Translations under genes and position numbers: made by a program
Origin: JBFHDX01 sp041584475
Lineage (GTDB): Bacteria; Pseudomonadota; Alphaproteobacteria; UBA8366; JADFVY01
Assembly (NCBI GenBank): GCA_041584475.1
Contig: JBFHDX010000057.1
Location: forward strand, 1 to 23,866
Length of the DNA: 23,866 nt
Direction of reading: 5' to 3'
Shown here: positions 6,936-15,324 of the stretch, in pieces
Layout: each line of letters begins with the position of its first letter
Numbering within the stretch: position 1 is the stretch's first letter
Notes under the pieces: model-generated
Seen by the model: the letters and a program-made list of their open reading frames with translations, nothing else
What the model was told of the DNA's origin: nothing
Database searches by the model: none

Positions 6936-8732
6936 CTAGTGCGGACCCGCCAGGCCGCCACCCGCCATCGCCGGCCCGTCGCCGAGAACGCGCTCGCACG
7001 GGAAATGGGCGACGGCCACGGTGCCTTCGCCCGGTGTGCTGGTGAGCTCGAACTTGCCGCCATGGAGCTCGACCAGCGCCTTGACCAGCGGCAGGCCGAG
7101 GCCGGTCCCGTCCTGCTGGCGGACGAGCGGATTGCTGAGCCGGACGAACGGCGAGATCACGCGCTGCACGTCCTCCTCGGACATGCCCTGGCCGTCATCC
7201 TCGACGCACAGCACGATGCCCCCCTCGCCGTCGCGAAAGGCGCTGATGACGACGCGGCCGCCGCCCTGCATGTAGCGGATCGCGTTGCCGGCGAGGTTGA
7301 TGACGATCTGCTGGATCTTGTGCGGATCGCCCAGCAGCAGCGGCAGGTCCTTGTCGACCGCGCGGACCAGGCTGACATCCACCGCCGACGCCTCGTCCTC
7401 GAGCAGCCGGAGCGCCTTCTCGACCTCCTCGCCGATGGCCACCGCGTGCTCGTCGAGCTCCATGCGGCCGGCCTCGATGCGCGAGATGTCGAGCAAATTG
7501 TTGATCACCGCGAGCAGGTGCCGCGCGCTCTGGTAGATGTCGTTCGCGTACTCGACGTACTGGCTGCTGCCGAGCGGGCCCCTCATCTCCTGCTTCATGA
7601 CCTCCGAGAAGCCCATGATGGCATTGAGCGGCGTGCGCAGCTCGTGGCTCATGGTCAGCAGGAAGTCGGTCTTCGCCCGGTTGGCGCTGTCGGCCCGGCG
7701 CTGCTGCTCGGCGAGGTCCTGCTGGCGCTGTTTCATCGCCGTGATGTCGGTCCAAATGCAGACGCATCCGCCGTCCTTCGTACGGCGTTCGCTGATGCGG
7801 AACCAGCACCCGTCGCGCTGCAGGATCTCGAAATCGTCGGACGGATTGCGATGACGGCGCATGCGCATCTGGATCCACTCCTCCTCGCGGCCGACCGCTT
7901 CGGGGACGTGGCCCTTCTCGATGCGCGCCCGGATCAGCGTCTCGAACTTCACGCCCGGTTTCAGGAGCTCGTCGACCGACGCGTACATCTCGCGGAATCG
8001 CTGATTGCACATGACCAGCCGGTCGTCCTTGTCGAACAGGCTGAACGCGTCCGAGAAGCTCTCGATGGCCTCCGACAGCTGGAGCAGCGCCCGCTTTTCG
8101 GCCGACTGCGCCCGGTGCGCCAGGCGGATCTCGTGCAACAGCATGAGCGCCAGGCAGGCGCTGCTCACCAGGATGCCGATCGAGGCGATGATGAGCTCCG
8201 CATAGATCCTGTCCAGGCGCTCGGTGCGGATGTTGTCGGCCGCGTCCTGCCACTGTCGGGCGTCGATGAGGGTCCGCTTGAGCGGCGCCAGCAAGCCGTG
8301 CAGTTCGGCCCGCGCCGCCTGGTATTCGCCGACGTCGGAGCGGTCGAGTCCGGTCAGGACCGGCTCCAGCCGTGCCAGCGTCTCGAGCGCGCGCCGGGCG
8401 GTCTCCTGGGCATCGCCGATGCGGGCGAGGCGACGACCCTCGCGACCCTCGAGAAACAGCGGCAGGCGGCTCCAGAAGATCTCCATGTGCTCGATGACGT
8501 CCTCCTTCGAGACGACCGGAGGTTCGGCGTACATGTACAGGTCGAGCACGTACAGGAAGCGAATCAGCTCGACTTCCGCCTGGGCGAGAATCCAGGTCGT
8601 GTCGGTGAGCTCGTTGCGGGCCAGCTGTTCGTATTTGCGCAGGTTGTTGAAGCTGAAGATCATGCTGGCGGAGAACGCGAGAATGATCACGCCGAGCACG
8701 GAATAGACGGTGATCAGACGGCCGATTCTCAT
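6936..8732 (-). CDS. Membrane sensor histidine kinase with PAS domain
   Basis: The 598-residue kinase has a membrane helix at 7-27, a roughly 150-residue mostly helical periplasmic region (28-178), a second helix at 179-200, a PAS domain (about 218-335, with SDAFSLFDKDDRLVMCNQRF) and a short coiled-coil linker. HisKA follows with phospho-acceptor H363 in MSHELRTPLNAIMGFSEVM. HATPase_c follows with N483, the EDDGQGM motif (511-517) and GTGLGLPL (542-549). This PAS-HisKA organisation resembles PleC-type alphaproteobacterial kinases. There is no receiver domain and no response regulator gene nearby, so the output partner is encoded elsewhere. Its ATG overlaps the stop of the upstream periplasmic protein gene (ATGA, 8729-8732). 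A GGTGAT sequence lies just before the start. The periplasmic partner probably takes part in sensing. Confidence 0.92.
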   Translation of the reverse strand: MRIGRLITVYSVLGVIILAFSASMIFSFNNLRKYEQLARNELTDTTWILAQAEVELIRFLYVLDLYMYAEPPVVSKEDVIEHMEIFWSRLPLFLEGREGRRLARIGDAQETARRALETLARLEPVLTGLDRSDVGEYQAARAELHGLLAPLKRTLIDARQWQDAADNIRTERLDRIYAELIIASIGILVSSACLALMLLHEIRLAHRAQSAEKRALLQLSEAIESFSDAFSLFDKDDRLVMCNQRFREMYASVDELLKPGVKFETLIRARIEKGHVPEAVGREEEWIQMRMRRHRNPSDDFEILQRDGCWFRISERRTKDGGCVCIWTDITAMKQRQQDLAEQQRRADSANRAKTDFLLTMSHELRTPLNAIMGFSEVMKQEMRGPLGSSQYVEYANDIYQSARHLLAVINNLLDISRIEAGRMELDEHAVAIGEEVEKALRLLEDEASAVDVSLVRAVDKDLPLLLGDPHKIQQIVINLAGNAIRYMQGGGRVVISAFRDGEGGIVLCVEDDGQGMSEEDVQRVISPFVRLSNPLVRQQDGTGLGLPLVKALVELHGGKFELTSTPGEGTVAVAHFPCERVLGDGPAMAGGGLAGPH

Positions 8733-9250
8733 TCGATCACCAGCGCGCGCACCTGCCAGACCATGCGGGGCTCGACCGCCTTCTCCCGCAACTCCGGGAA
8801 TTCATCGCGGGGGTAGATGATCCACAGGGGCCCCTTCTCGCGGATGCGCAGCAGTTCCCCGTTCATGCGGCTCGCCAGGATCACGGGATAGGCATCGAAG
8901 TCCGAGACCGGGATACGGTAACTGTAGTCGTTGATCGCGATCGCATGAACGGTGTCGCCCCAGGCGCCGACGGCGGCCAGCAGGTCGCGCACAAGGACGC
9001 CGCGGAACGTTTGCTTGCCGTCGGTCCAGGGCGTCGTGGTCCGCAGGTCTTGCTCACCGATACGCTCCAGCATGGCGCGGTCGAAGCGGGCGTCGGCGCC
9101 GCCGTTCCTGTTGCGAATCTTGCCCGACACCGTGAGGATGACCCGGCCCTCCGGCTCGGCGAGGGCCGCGGCCGGCGCAGCGGCGGGCGGACCCAGCAGC
9201 AGGACGGCAAGCAGGGCGGCCGCCAGCGAGCATGCGGATCGTGAGCTCAT
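8729..9250 (-). CDS. Secreted molybdopterin-fold (sulfite-oxidase-like domain) protein lacking the Mo-ligand cysteine
   Basis: The 173-residue product has a Sec signal peptide (residues 1-31, ending AAALA before EPEG). Its roughly 140-residue mature domain reads like a trimmed oxidoreductase molybdopterin-binding domain: VILTVSGKI at the start, FRGVLVRDLLAAVG in the middle, then DYSYRIPVSDFD and GPLWIIYPRD. The only cysteine, C7, lies in the signal peptide, so the mature protein has no Cys to coordinate molybdenum, and catalysis by a classic Mo centre is unlikely. It is translationally coupled to the histidine kinase (ATGA overlap), suggesting a periplasmic sensing accessory. The frame is open well upstream of 9250, but the signal peptide marks the real start. 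The fold assignment is by eye. The sensing role is inference. Confidence 0.75.
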   Translation of the reverse strand: MSSRSACSLAAALLAVLLLGPPAAAPAAALAEPEGRVILTVSGKIRNRNGGADARFDRAMLERIGEQDLRTTTPWTDGKQTFRGVLVRDLLAAVGAWGDTVHAIAINDYSYRIPVSDFDAYPVILASRMNGELLRIREKGPLWIIYPRDEFPELREKAVEPRMVWQVRALVIE

Positions 9251-9434
9251 ATCGCCATGCCTCGTCCTCAATGCCGGTACCGCGGCGTCGGATTCCGCAT
9301 CCGTCGCCGCCGTTCGCGTCCAACGAGAGAGCGCATGAACGGGCTGAAGAACCGGCCCCGCCGCATGTGCCGCCGACAACGTTCGGCAGGCGGACGTGGC
9401 GTGTGCGTTAACCCCCCCTGGCCTTCGGTTGGAC

Positions 9435-9454
9435 CTGTCGGAATTGTCCGACAG
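9435..9454. promoter_or_regulatory. Perfect 8-bp inverted repeat, possible operator
   Basis: CTGTCGGA (9435-9442) and TCCGACAG (9447-9454) are perfect reverse complements around ATTG. The site lies midway in the divergent region, about 185 bases upstream of the MoCo-fold gene and 110 bases upstream of the L36 promoter. It resembles a repressor or activator operator more than a terminator, since no T run follows on either strand. Confidence 0.4.
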
Positions 9455-9564
9455 CGGCATGAACGAAATATTAACGGGGTCCGATTTCGGCCGGCCGACG
9501 CCGCCGTTCGCCGCCGCCGCAAGCGCGCCCGGCCCGGCTCCGGGGGCGCGTGCGCAAACGGTCC

Positions 9565-9593
9565 TTGACGGCGCCGGCGGCTGTCCGTATGGT
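9565..9593 (+). promoter_or_regulatory. Sigma-70-type promoter for rpmJ
   Basis: TTGACG (9565-9570), a 17-base spacer and TATGGT (9588-9593) form a good housekeeping promoter. Transcription should begin near 9600, about 40 bases before the L36 start. Confidence 0.65.
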
Positions 9594-9640
9594 CCGCGCG
9601 GATTTTTTCGGGAACCGCCCGCAAGCGGCGGCTGAATGCT

Positions 9641-9766
9641 ATGAAGGTCGTGAACTCGCTGAAGTCGATGAAGGCCCGTCACAAGGAGTGCCGGATCATC
9701 CGGCGCAAGGGACGGCTGTACGTCATCAACAAGCGCAATCCGCGCTACAAGGCACGTCAGGGCTGA
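9641..9766 (+). CDS. rpmJ: 50S ribosomal protein L36 (zinc-independent, C- form)
   Basis: The 41-codon gene encodes a basic protein beginning MKVVNSLKSMKARHKECR and ending NKRNPRYKARQG, the hallmark of L36 in alphaproteobacteria. L36 is part of the large ribosomal subunit. The classical zinc-ribbon form has three Cys and one His as ligands. This copy has a single Cys, so it is the zinc-independent (YkgO-like) type. It has its own promoter upstream and a terminator downstream, so it is a single-gene unit. The Shine-Dalgarno match is weak. Identification is firm despite the small size. Confidence 0.95.
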   Translation: MKVVNSLKSMKARHKECRIIRRKGRLYVINKRNPRYKARQG

Positions 9767-9804
9767 CCCGCGGCCCCTTCGCGGGCCCCTCCGGCCGTGT
9801 CGGA

Positions 9805-9827
9805 CCGCGCCCCCCGGGCGCGGTTTT
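9805..9827 (+). terminator. Rho-independent terminator after rpmJ
   Basis: An 8-bp G/C stem (9805-9812 with 9816-9823) is followed by TTTT. A second hairpin (9767-9772 with 9780-9785) begins right after the rpmJ stop. Together they separate rpmJ from the glc operon. Confidence 0.7.
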
Positions 9828-9912
9828 GTGTTGCGCCCTACAAGGCGGTTTCCGTGGCCGCGGATTACTGCTATCACCGGTTCGCGAGCGGAGAGAAGCC
9901 TGGATCGAACCG

Positions 9913-11403
9913 ATGAAGATGCCCGACCCGGATCAGGGCGTGATCGCACGGCGCGCCGAGATCGCGGCCGACCTGGCGGCAATCGTGCCGGGCGACGGCG
10001 GGGTCATCAGCGACCCGGACGAGCTTCGACCCTATGAGACCGACGGTCTGACGGCCTATCGGCAGCCGCCGCTGCTCACGGTTCTGCCGCAGGATACGGG
10101 GCAGGTCCGCCGGGTCCTCGAATATTGCCACGACAACGGCATCAAGGTCGTGCCCCGCGGGGCGGGCACGTCGCTCTCCGGCGGCGCGCTGCCGCTCGCC
10201 GACGGGATCCTGATGGGTATGGCGCGTTTCAACCGCATTCTCGATATCGACTTCGACAATCGCTGCGTCATCGCCCAGCCAGGGGTTACCAATCTGGCGA
10301 TCACCAGCGCCGTCGCCCACCGCGGGTTCTATTACGCGCCCGATCCCTCGAGCCAGATCGCGTGCACGATCGGCGGCAACATCGCGGAGAATGCGGGTGG
10401 CGTTCACTGCCTCAAATACGGGCTGACGACGAACAACGTGCTCGGCATCGAGGTCGTCCTGATGAATGGCGAGGTCGTCCGCATCGGCGGCAGGCACCTC
10501 GATGACGGTGGCTACGATCTGCTGGGATTGCTGACCGGCTCCGAAGGCCTGCTCGGCGTCGTCACCGAGGTGACCGTGCGCATCCTGCGCAGCCCCGAGA
10601 AGGTGCGGGCCATGCTCGCCGGCTTCCCGACCAACGAGGCGGCGGGCGACTGCGTCGCCAGCATCATCGGCGCCGGCATCATTCCCGGCGGCATGGAGAT
10701 GATGGACCGGCCGGCGATCCACGCCGCCGAGGACTTCGTGCATGCCGGCTATCCGCTCGACGTCGAGGCGCTGCTCATCATCGAGCTGGACGGCCCCGAC
10801 CAGGAGGTTGAGTACCTGCTCGAGCGGGTGACCGAAATCGCCCGGCGCACCGGTGCCTCGACGATCCGGGTCTCGGAGAGCGACGCCGAGCGGCAGGCGT
10901 TCTGGGCCGGCCGCAAGGCTGCTTTTCCGGCCGTCGGGCGGATCTCGCCGGACTATTACTGCATGGACGGCACGATCCCGCGCCGGCGCCTGCCCGAGGT
11001 GCTCGCGCGCATGGCGGAGCTGTCGACGAAGCACGGCCTGCGCGTCGCCAACGTCTTCCATGCCGGCGACGGCAACCTGCATCCGCTCATCCTCTACGAT
11101 GCCAACAACCCCGGCGAGCTCGAGAGCGCCGAGGCGTTGGGCAGCGAGATCCTGAAGCTGTGCGTCGAGGTGGGCGGCGTGCTGACCGGCGAGCACGGCG
11201 TCGGTGTCGAGAAGCGCGACCTCATGCCGACGATGTTCTCCGAGGACGACCTGAAGCAGCAGCAGCGCGTGAAATGCGCGTTCGACCCGGAGTCGTTGCT
11301 CAATCCGGGCAAGATGTTCCCCGAGCTGCACCGCTGCGCCGAGCTCGGCCGCATGCACGTCCACCGCGGCCAGCTGCCGTTTCCCGACATCCCCCGTTTC
11401 TGA
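9913..11403 (+). CDS. glcD: Glycolate oxidase FAD-linked subunit GlcD
   Basis: The 496-residue flavoprotein is the catalytic FAD subunit of glycolate dehydrogenase, which oxidises glycolate to glyoxylate and passes electrons through GlcF to the quinone pool. The PCMH-type FAD domain is clear, with PRGAGTSLSGGALPLADGIL and a PSSQIACTIGGNIAENAGG loop. The C-terminal oxidase domain ends with NVFHAGDGNLHPLI and GEHGVGVEKRDLM, the usual His-bearing GlcD/D-lactate dehydrogenase motifs. Length matches E. coli GlcD. I place the start at the ATG at 9913 (MKMPDPDQGV); the frame is open further upstream, but that part overlaps rpmJ and its terminator. A purine-rich GGAGAGAAG lies about 15 bases upstream, so the ribosome site is weak. 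It is the first gene of glcDEF. Confidence 0.95.
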   Translation: MKMPDPDQGVIARRAEIAADLAAIVPGDGGVISDPDELRPYETDGLTAYRQPPLLTVLPQDTGQVRRVLEYCHDNGIKVVPRGAGTSLSGGALPLADGILMGMARFNRILDIDFDNRCVIAQPGVTNLAITSAVAHRGFYYAPDPSSQIACTIGGNIAENAGGVHCLKYGLTTNNVLGIEVVLMNGEVVRIGGRHLDDGGYDLLGLLTGSEGLLGVVTEVTVRILRSPEKVRAMLAGFPTNEAAGDCVASIIGAGIIPGGMEMMDRPAIHAAEDFVHAGYPLDVEALLIIELDGPDQEVEYLLERVTEIARRTGASTIRVSESDAERQAFWAGRKAAFPAVGRISPDYYCMDGTIPRRRLPEVLARMAELSTKHGLRVANVFHAGDGNLHPLILYDANNPGELESAEALGSEILKLCVEVGGVLTGEHGVGVEKRDLMPTMFSEDDLKQQQRVKCAFDPESLLNPGKMFPELHRCAELGRMHVHRGQLPFPDIPRF

Positions 11404-11407
11404 GGGG
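11402..11407 (+). promoter_or_regulatory. Ribosome binding site deciding the TTG start of glcE
   Basis: GAGGGG overlaps the glcD stop codon and lies 7 bases before TTG at 11415. No in-frame ATG or GTG precedes the conserved N-terminus, so TTG is the likely start and translation is coupled to glcD. Confidence 0.6.
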
Positions 11408-11414
11408 CGCGACT

Positions 11415-12677
11415 TTGAGCGGGATCGCACGGCCGGAAACAGCGGAGCAACTGCGCGACCTGGTGGCGTGGGCGGCGGCGGAGGACAAGTCGCTGGAAAT
11501 CGTCGGCTCCGGCAGCAAGCGCCCGCTCGGTCGGCCGGTGCGCGCGGATCACGTCGTCGAGCTCGGTGCGCTGGCGGGGATCACGCTCTACGAGCCCGAC
11601 GAACTGGTGCTGAGCGCCGGTGCCGCGACGCCGATGCGCGAGATCGAGGCGGCGCTGGCCGAGCGCGACCAGCAGCTCGAATTCGAGCCGCCGGATTACA
11701 CCCGGCTGCTCGTCGCCCCCACGGTCGCGCCCGGCGCCGGGAACGGCCAGCGAAACGAGCCGGCCGGCAGCATCGGTGGTGTCGTCGCCTGCAATCTCGG
11801 CGGTCCGCGGCGCATCAAGAGCGGCGCCGCGCGCGACCACTTCCTGGGATTCCACGCGGTCTCGGGTCGCGGCGAGATCTTCAAGTCGGGCGGTCGCGTG
11901 GTCAAGAACGTGACCGGCTACGATCTGAGCAAGCTGATCGCCGGATCGTGGGGAACGCTGGCGATCATGACCGCGGTCACGCTGAAGGTGCTGCCGCGAC
12001 CGGAGAAGACGCGCACCGTCCTCGTCTTCGGCGTCGACGCCGGGCGCGGCGGCGAGGCGCTGACGGCTGCGTTGCTCAGCCCGCACGAGATTTCCGGTGC
12101 GGCGTGGCTGCCGGCCCCGCTCGCGGCGGCATCGCGGGTCGAGCTCGTAGCGGGGCGGAAATCGGGGGTGGCGGCGCTGCGGGTCGAAGGGCCGGGGCCG
12201 TCGGTCGAGTACCGCTGCCGGGCGCTGCGCGAGGAACTCTCCGGCTTCGGGCCGACGGAGGAGCTGCACAGTAACGGCTCGCTGCGGTTCTGGGGCGAGA
12301 TCCGCGACGTGCTGCCGTTCGCCGCGCCCGGCGACGACCGGATCGTCTGGAAGATCTCGGTGCCGCCCGCCGCGGGGCCGGCACTGGTCGGCGAGCTGGC
12401 CGCCGAAGACGGCGCCGATGCGTTTCTCGACTGGGGCGGCGGGTTGGTCTGGCTCGCGCTGCCTCCGGCGCCGGGCGCCGGCGCCGGGCCCGTGCGCGCC
12501 GCCGTCGCCCGGACCGGCGGGCACGCGACGCTGTTGCGGGCCGACGAGACGGTGCGCGGATCGGTGGCGGTGTTCCAGCCGGAGGCGGCGGCGCGCGAGG
12601 GGCTCACGCGGCGCGTCAAGGCAGCCTTCGACCCCAAGGGCATTCTCAATCCCGGTCGCATGTACGCCGAGGTCTGA
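11415..12677 (+). CDS. glcE: Glycolate oxidase FAD-binding subunit GlcE
   Basis: The 420-residue protein, read from a TTG start, is the second FAD-binding subunit of glycolate oxidase. It shows the short PCMH FAD domain: GSGSKRPLGRP near residue 35, then GGVVACNLGGPRRIKSGAARD and GRVVKNVTGYDLSKLIAGSWG, which are diagnostic for GlcE. It lacks the long catalytic C-terminus of GlcD and ends with the FDPKGILNPGRMYAEV motif common to the group. It lies 11 bases after glcD and 19 before glcF, in one operon. A longer open frame upstream overlaps glcD and is not used. The family call is firm and the start is fairly secure. Confidence 0.93.
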   Translation: MSGIARPETAEQLRDLVAWAAAEDKSLEIVGSGSKRPLGRPVRADHVVELGALAGITLYEPDELVLSAGAATPMREIEAALAERDQQLEFEPPDYTRLLVAPTVAPGAGNGQRNEPAGSIGGVVACNLGGPRRIKSGAARDHFLGFHAVSGRGEIFKSGGRVVKNVTGYDLSKLIAGSWGTLAIMTAVTLKVLPRPEKTRTVLVFGVDAGRGGEALTAALLSPHEISGAAWLPAPLAAASRVELVAGRKSGVAALRVEGPGPSVEYRCRALREELSGFGPTEELHSNGSLRFWGEIRDVLPFAAPGDDRIVWKISVPPAAGPALVGELAAEDGADAFLDWGGGLVWLALPPAPGAGAGPVRAAVARTGGHATLLRADETVRGSVAVFQPEAAAREGLTRRVKAAFDPKGILNPGRMYAEV

Positions 12678-12696
12678 GCGACGGAGCGAGGGACGC

Positions 12697-14037
12697 ATGC
12701 AGACACGATTCACACCCGAGCAACTCGCCGATCCGGAGATCGCGACGGCCAACGAGATCCTGCGGACCTGCGTGCATTGCGGGTTCTGCACGGCGACCTG
12801 CCCGACCTACGTCACGCTCGGCGACGAGCTCGACAGCCCGCGCGGCCGCATCTACCTGATCAAGGACATGCTGGAAGACGGCGGCCCGGCCCCGGCAGCC
12901 GTCGTCAAGCACGTCGACCGCTGCCTGTCGTGCCTGAGCTGCATGACGACCTGCCCGTCCGGCGTCCACTACATGCATCTCGTCGATCTGGCGCGCGCCC
13001 GCATCGAGCGGACGCATCGGCGGCCGCTGGCGGAGCGCCTGCTGCGGTCGCTCCTGGCGGTGGTGCTGCCGCGGCCGTTCCTGTTCCGGCTGTCGTTGCT
13101 CGGGGCGCTGGCGGTGCGGCCGTTCCGCCGGCTGTTGCCGCGGCGCCTCGGGTCGATGATGGCGCTGGCGCCGCGCCGCCTGCCGAGCCCGTCGACGGTC
13201 GACCGCGCGCAGGTGATCCCGGCGGCCGGCCCGCGGCGCGGGCGCGTCGCGCTGATGACCGGATGCGCCCAGCAGGTGCTGAGCCCGTCGATCAACGAGG
13301 CGACCGTGCGGCTGCTCAGCCGGCACGGCGTCGAGGTGGTGATCGCGCGCGGCGCCGGCTGCTGCGGCGCGCTGGTTCACCATCTCGGCAAGGCCGCCGC
13401 GTCGCACGCGCAGGCCGCCGCGAACATCCGCGCCTGGACGCGCGAGATGACGCGCGGCGGGCTCGACGCGATCATCATCAACGCCAGCGGTTGCGGAACC
13501 CAGGTCAAGGACTACGGCTTCATGTTCCGCGGCGACCGCAAGCTCGCCGACGATGCGCGGCGTGTCTCGTCGATCACGCGCGACATCACGGAGTACCTGG
13601 CCGAGATCGGCCTGAAGGAGTCCGTGCGACCCGGCGGTTTCGCGGTCGCCTATCACTCGGCATGTTCGATGCAGCACGGGCAGAAGATAACCGGGCTGCC
13701 GAGGGAGCTGCTGCGCCAGGCCGGGTTCGAGGTGCGCGATATCGCCGAGGGGCATCTGTGCTGCGGCTCCGCCGGCACCTACAACATCCTGCAGCCGGAT
13801 CTCGCCACGCGGCTGCGCGACCGCAAGATCCGCAACATCGAGGCGACCGGTGCGCCGGTCATCGCCACCGGCAACATCGGCTGCATCACCCAGCTCGCCG
13901 GCGGCACCGAGCGGCCGGTCGTGCACACGGTGGAGCTGCTCGACTGGTCGACGGGCGGCCCGCTGCCGGCCGCCCTGCACGGCCGCGATCTCGGCCCGGC
14001 GGCGGCGCTCGGCGCCTCGGTGGTGGCGGCGGAATAG
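12697..14037 (+). CDS. glcF: Glycolate oxidase iron-sulfur subunit GlcF
   Basis: The 446-residue subunit carries electrons from the FAD subunits to the membrane quinone pool. Two [4Fe-4S] ferredoxin motifs are visible, CVHCGFCTATCP (Cys 25, 28, 31, 35) and CLSCLSCMTTCP (76, 79, 82, 86). Two CCG-type domains follow, GCCGALVHH and LCCGSAGTYN. A basic, hydrophobic stretch between about 110 and 160 (LLRSLLAVVLPRPFLFRLSLLGAL) is typical of the family and may help membrane attachment. It is somewhat longer than E. coli GlcF (about 407 aa), partly from an alanine-rich C-terminal tail. ATG at 12697 has GCGAGGGA upstream. It is the last gene of glcDEF. Confidence 0.95.
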   Translation: MQTRFTPEQLADPEIATANEILRTCVHCGFCTATCPTYVTLGDELDSPRGRIYLIKDMLEDGGPAPAAVVKHVDRCLSCLSCMTTCPSGVHYMHLVDLARARIERTHRRPLAERLLRSLLAVVLPRPFLFRLSLLGALAVRPFRRLLPRRLGSMMALAPRRLPSPSTVDRAQVIPAAGPRRGRVALMTGCAQQVLSPSINEATVRLLSRHGVEVVIARGAGCCGALVHHLGKAAASHAQAAANIRAWTREMTRGGLDAIIINASGCGTQVKDYGFMFRGDRKLADDARRVSSITRDITEYLAEIGLKESVRPGGFAVAYHSACSMQHGQKITGLPRELLRQAGFEVRDIAEGHLCCGSAGTYNILQPDLATRLRDRKIRNIEATGAPVIATGNIGCITQLAGGTERPVVHTVELLDWSTGGPLPAALHGRDLGPAAALGASVVAAE

Positions 14038-14100
14038 GGCGCCGGCACCGGTTCCCGCCGACGATCGCCCGGCACGACAGGTGGAACAGGAGTCCCGACG

Positions 14101-15321
14101 ATGCGCTCAGAAAAGATCGAGTTTCCCGGCTCACGCGGTGCAAGCCTCGCGGCCCGGCTGGACATCCCCGACGGCGAGCTGCGCGCCTGCGCCCTGTTCG
14201 CGCACTGTTTCACCTGCTCGAAGGAGACCCTGGCGGCGACGCGCATCTCCGCGGCGCTCGCCGGCAACGGGTTCGCGGTGCTGCGCTTCGACTTCACCGG
14301 GCTCGGCGGCAGCGGCGGCGACTTCGCCAACACCGACTTTTCCTCGAACGTCGCCGACCTCGTCGCGGCGGCGGACTATCTGCGCCGCGAACACGGGGCG
14401 CCGTCGCTGCTCATCGGGCACAGCCTGGGCGGCGCCGCGGTGCTGGCGGCCGCCGCACAGGTGCCGGAAGTGCGGGCCGTGGCGACGATCGGCGCGCCCG
14501 CCGATCCCGCACACGTCGCCCACCTGTTCGCCGCGGCGCGGACGGAAATCGAGGCGCAGGGCGAGGCCGAGGTCGAGATAGCGGGGCGCACATTCAGGAT
14601 CCGCAAGGAGTTCCTGGACGACATCGAGTCGACGCGCCTCGACCGGGCGATCGGCGGCCTGCGGCGGGCGCTGCTCATCTTCCACTCGCCGGTCGACCGC
14701 ATCGTCGGCATCGAGAACGCCGAGCGCATCTACCGGGCGGCGAAACACCCGAAGAGCTTCGTCTCGCTCGACCGCGCCGATCACATGCTCGGCGACAAGG
14801 CCGACGCGGCCTGGGTTGCCGATGTCCTCGCCGCCTGGTCGCAACGCTATCTCGAAGCCGCGGCCGAGACGGCGCCCGCCGAGGATGACGGCGAGGGCCG
14901 GGTGCTGGTCGAGGAGACGGGCGAGGGGCGGTTCGTGCAGCGCATCCGCTCCGGCCGCCACGTGCTGGTCGCCGACGAGCCGCGCTCGGTCGGCGGCGAC
15001 GATCGCGGTCCCGGCCCCTACGACCTGCTGCTGGCGGCGCTCGGGGCCTGCACGTCGATGACGCTGCGCATGTATGCGGAGCACAAAAAGCTGCCGCTGC
15101 AGGGGGTCTCCGTGAACCTGCGCCACGACAAGATCCATGCCAGCGACTGCGCCGACTGCGAGACCCGGGAGGGCAAGATCGACGTCATCGAACGCGAGAT
15201 CGCGCTCGAAGGTCCGCTCGACGACGCCCAGCGCGGCCGGCTGCTGGAGATCGCCGACCGTTGCCCGGTGCACCGGACGCTGCATTCCGAGGTGAAGGTG
15301 CGCAGCCGGCTCGCCGGCTGA
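14101..15321 (+). CDS. Bifunctional alpha/beta hydrolase-OsmC family protein
   Basis: The 406-residue protein fuses two domains. Residues 1-250 form an alpha/beta hydrolase with nucleophile S108 in GHSLGG, acid D199 (SPVDRIVG) and base H228 (DRADHML). Residues 265-406 form an OsmC/Ohr-type domain with the two redox Cys C317 (LGACTSMTLRMYAEHK) and C388 (RCPVHRTL), which in the family reduce organic hydroperoxides. A further Cys pair at 350 and 353 (DCADC) is common in this subgroup. The fusion architecture is known in many bacteria. The hydrolase may act on esters or thioesters linked to the peroxide-handling domain, but no substrate is established. AGGAG lies 8 bases before the ATG. It is not tightly linked to glcF (63-base gap) and converges with the DUF2817-like gene. 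Confidence 0.9.
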   Translation: MRSEKIEFPGSRGASLAARLDIPDGELRACALFAHCFTCSKETLAATRISAALAGNGFAVLRFDFTGLGGSGGDFANTDFSSNVADLVAAADYLRREHGAPSLLIGHSLGGAAVLAAAAQVPEVRAVATIGAPADPAHVAHLFAAARTEIEAQGEAEVEIAGRTFRIRKEFLDDIESTRLDRAIGGLRRALLIFHSPVDRIVGIENAERIYRAAKHPKSFVSLDRADHMLGDKADAAWVADVLAAWSQRYLEAAAETAPAEDDGEGRVLVEETGEGRFVQRIRSGRHVLVADEPRSVGGDDRGPGPYDLLLAALGACTSMTLRMYAEHKKLPLQGVSVNLRHDKIHASDCADCETREGKIDVIEREIALEGPLDDAQRGRLLEIADRCPVHRTLHSEVKVRSRLAG

Positions 15322-15324
15322 CGG

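Larger units (their letters stand above)
9251..9640. other. 390-base intergenic region between divergent operons
   Basis: No convincing gene lies here. The open frames that cross it are Arg/Pro-rich and lack homology or ribosome sites. It should contain the promoter of the minus-strand sensor pair and, on the plus strand, the promoter of L36 (9565-9593). It also holds a perfect 8-bp dyad at 9435-9454 next to an AT-rich patch (9461-9475). Confidence 0.6.

Noticed and set aside
6939..8816. Long plus-strand open frame opposite the histidine kinase
   Set aside because: The minus strand encodes a complete kinase with all catalytic boxes. The plus-strand product is low-complexity.
9550..9912. Upstream extension of glcD
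   Set aside because: It would overlap rpmJ and its terminator in another frame, and GlcD homologues begin near 9913.
9251..9982. Extension of the molybdopterin-fold gene to an upstream start
   Set aside because: The frame is open, but the added residues are low-complexity. A signal peptide begins exactly at 9250.
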